Source: Mycogone perniciosa (Eukaryota > Ascomycota > Sordariomycetes > Hypocreales > Hypocreaceae). From it: a stretch of DNA of 64,000 nt. Every line of letters starts with the position of its first letter. Positions within the stretch are counted from its first letter, which is position 1. The DNA is taken from NCBI GenBank assembly GCA_025331125.1, contig JAOALB010000103.1, forward strand, positions 124,001 through 188,000, written 5' to 3'. The position numbers were made by a program, and so were the translations under genes. Below the pieces are notes generated by a model. It did not search any database. It worked only from the letters and a program-made list of their open reading frames with translations, and was not told the origin of the DNA. Positions 63,362 through 64,000 of this stretch are shown here, piece after piece.

Positions 63362-64000
63362 CTATCGGCCCATTAGTTCCACTCCTCCTCGCACAACTCC
63401 GACCACTGCGCCCGTCTGGACCATCTCACTGCCTCCCCCGGCTACCCTGTGCTCGATCTCTGCCAAACCATCCAGCCATGTAATCATCACCTCTGGGCCA
63501 ACCTCCAGCTTGGCCAACTGCTCTGATAGCGCAGTGATGATATCTGCCAGCGCCAACCCTTGCGTCGTCTTCAATGCATTGATAGTGTTCAGGCAGCTCG
63601 TCACATCCGACGTGCTCAGCAGCGTCTCCATGATGTCCTTGATAGCATCGGGTTGCGGTGCCGCAATGCAGTTGTAGATGGTTTCCGTTGTAATCGTATC
63701 GCGCTTTATCTCGCTTTCTGGTGGCTTCGGCTCATTCTTTAATCTCAGCGGCGTGCCTGGTTCTCCATTAGCGTCTCAACGTCGATATAAGCAGGGATAG
63801 CTTCATCACTCACTCGATGCGTGGCATGCCTGCAGCACATTCAGTGCTCTTCGCATATCTCCCTTGCTCAATTTCACCAGTGCATCAACAGCCTCTGCCC
63901 CGATCTTGACATTCTCCTCCTCCACCACCTTCTCCACTAGTACCCTGATATCTCCCTCCTTCAACGGGCTAAACCTGAACCTCGTACACCGAGACAGCAG
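63362..64000 (-). CDS. rfc3: Replication factor C small subunit (Rfc3 in yeast / RFC5 in human numbering), 5' part outside window
   Basis: Partial gene; it enters from the right edge and only the 3' part is visible. Exons (minus strand): beyond 64000 to 63814, then 63756-63362; the 57-bp intron starts GTGAGT and ends AACCAG. The visible protein begins in the AAA+ sensor-1/arginine region LLSRCTRFRFSPLKEGDIRV, then LVKLSKGDMRRALNVLQACH (sensor-2 helix GDMRRALN) and the collar domain (TITTETIYNCIAAPQPDAIK, TTQGLALADIITALSEQLAK). Sensor 2 and the SRC motif are intact. The heteropentameric clamp loader RFC opens and loads PCNA onto DNA at replication forks. The collar sequence fits yeast Rfc3/human RFC5 best, but the assignment between small subunits is less sure than the family. 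Confidence 0.92.

Overview
This window is nuclear DNA of a filamentous ascomycete, most likely of the order Eurotiales (Aspergillus/Penicillium-like). The genes carry many short spliceosomal introns of about 50-80 bp with fungal donor, branch (CTAAC/CTGAC) and acceptor signals. The proteins are typical of these fungi: GPI-anchored cupredoxin and Ser/Thr-rich wall proteins, FunK1 kinase, a PXA2-like peroxisomal ABC half-transporter and a DOCK-type GEF. The intergenic DNA is peppered with the 9-mer TACGGAGTA/TACTCCGTA. I see no complete transposon, CRISPR array or rRNA. Splice sites were worked out by hand and each gene model was checked for frame closure. No species can be named from this sequence alone.

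Layout. 0-9.7 kb: a tRNA-Asp(GTC); an MFS sugar transporter with an odd ATG-less in-frame leader; a LYR-motif protein; frataxin; the AP-3 sigma subunit; a small single-TM protein. 9.9-13.4 kb: cytosolic leucyl-tRNA synthetase with a Gcn4/CpcA-type site upstream. 15.2-22.4 kb: a small GPI protein, DPH3/KTI11, PXA2-like ABC transporter and an RBR E3 ubiquitin ligase with two alternative last exons. 23.5-35.8 kb: a coiled-coil protein, an HSPA12-like Hsp70 and a 2008-residue DOCK-family GEF. 38.4-45.0 kb: a GNAT acetyltransferase, divergent ribosomal protein genes uS7 (RPS5) and eS25 (RPS25), and the mitochondrial ADP/ATP carrier. 45.5-52.1 kb: CENP-X/MHF2, a GPI-anchored cupredoxin, a cytochrome-b5-like (MAPR/Dap1) protein and a coiled-coil protein. 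52.9-60.7 kb: a gene-poor, accessory-looking stretch with a gutted protein kinase, an orphan membrane ORF, a FunK1 kinase, a 19-bp x5 minisatellite and an APH-like kinase. 61.2-64.0 kb: a BTB/POZ protein and the 3' part of a replication factor C subunit running off the right edge.

Most genes are independent housekeeping units (translation, Fe-S/diphthamide, peroxisomal lipid import, mitochondrial nucleotide exchange, DNA repair and replication). The strongest unexplained signal is in the RBR ligase. A 14-nt micro-exon is followed by two tandem, homologous, phase-compatible terminal exons, and each completes the catalytic Rcat (RING2) zinc module with a different C-terminus. The second is the strong enrichment of the TACGGAGTA motif in non-coding DNA.
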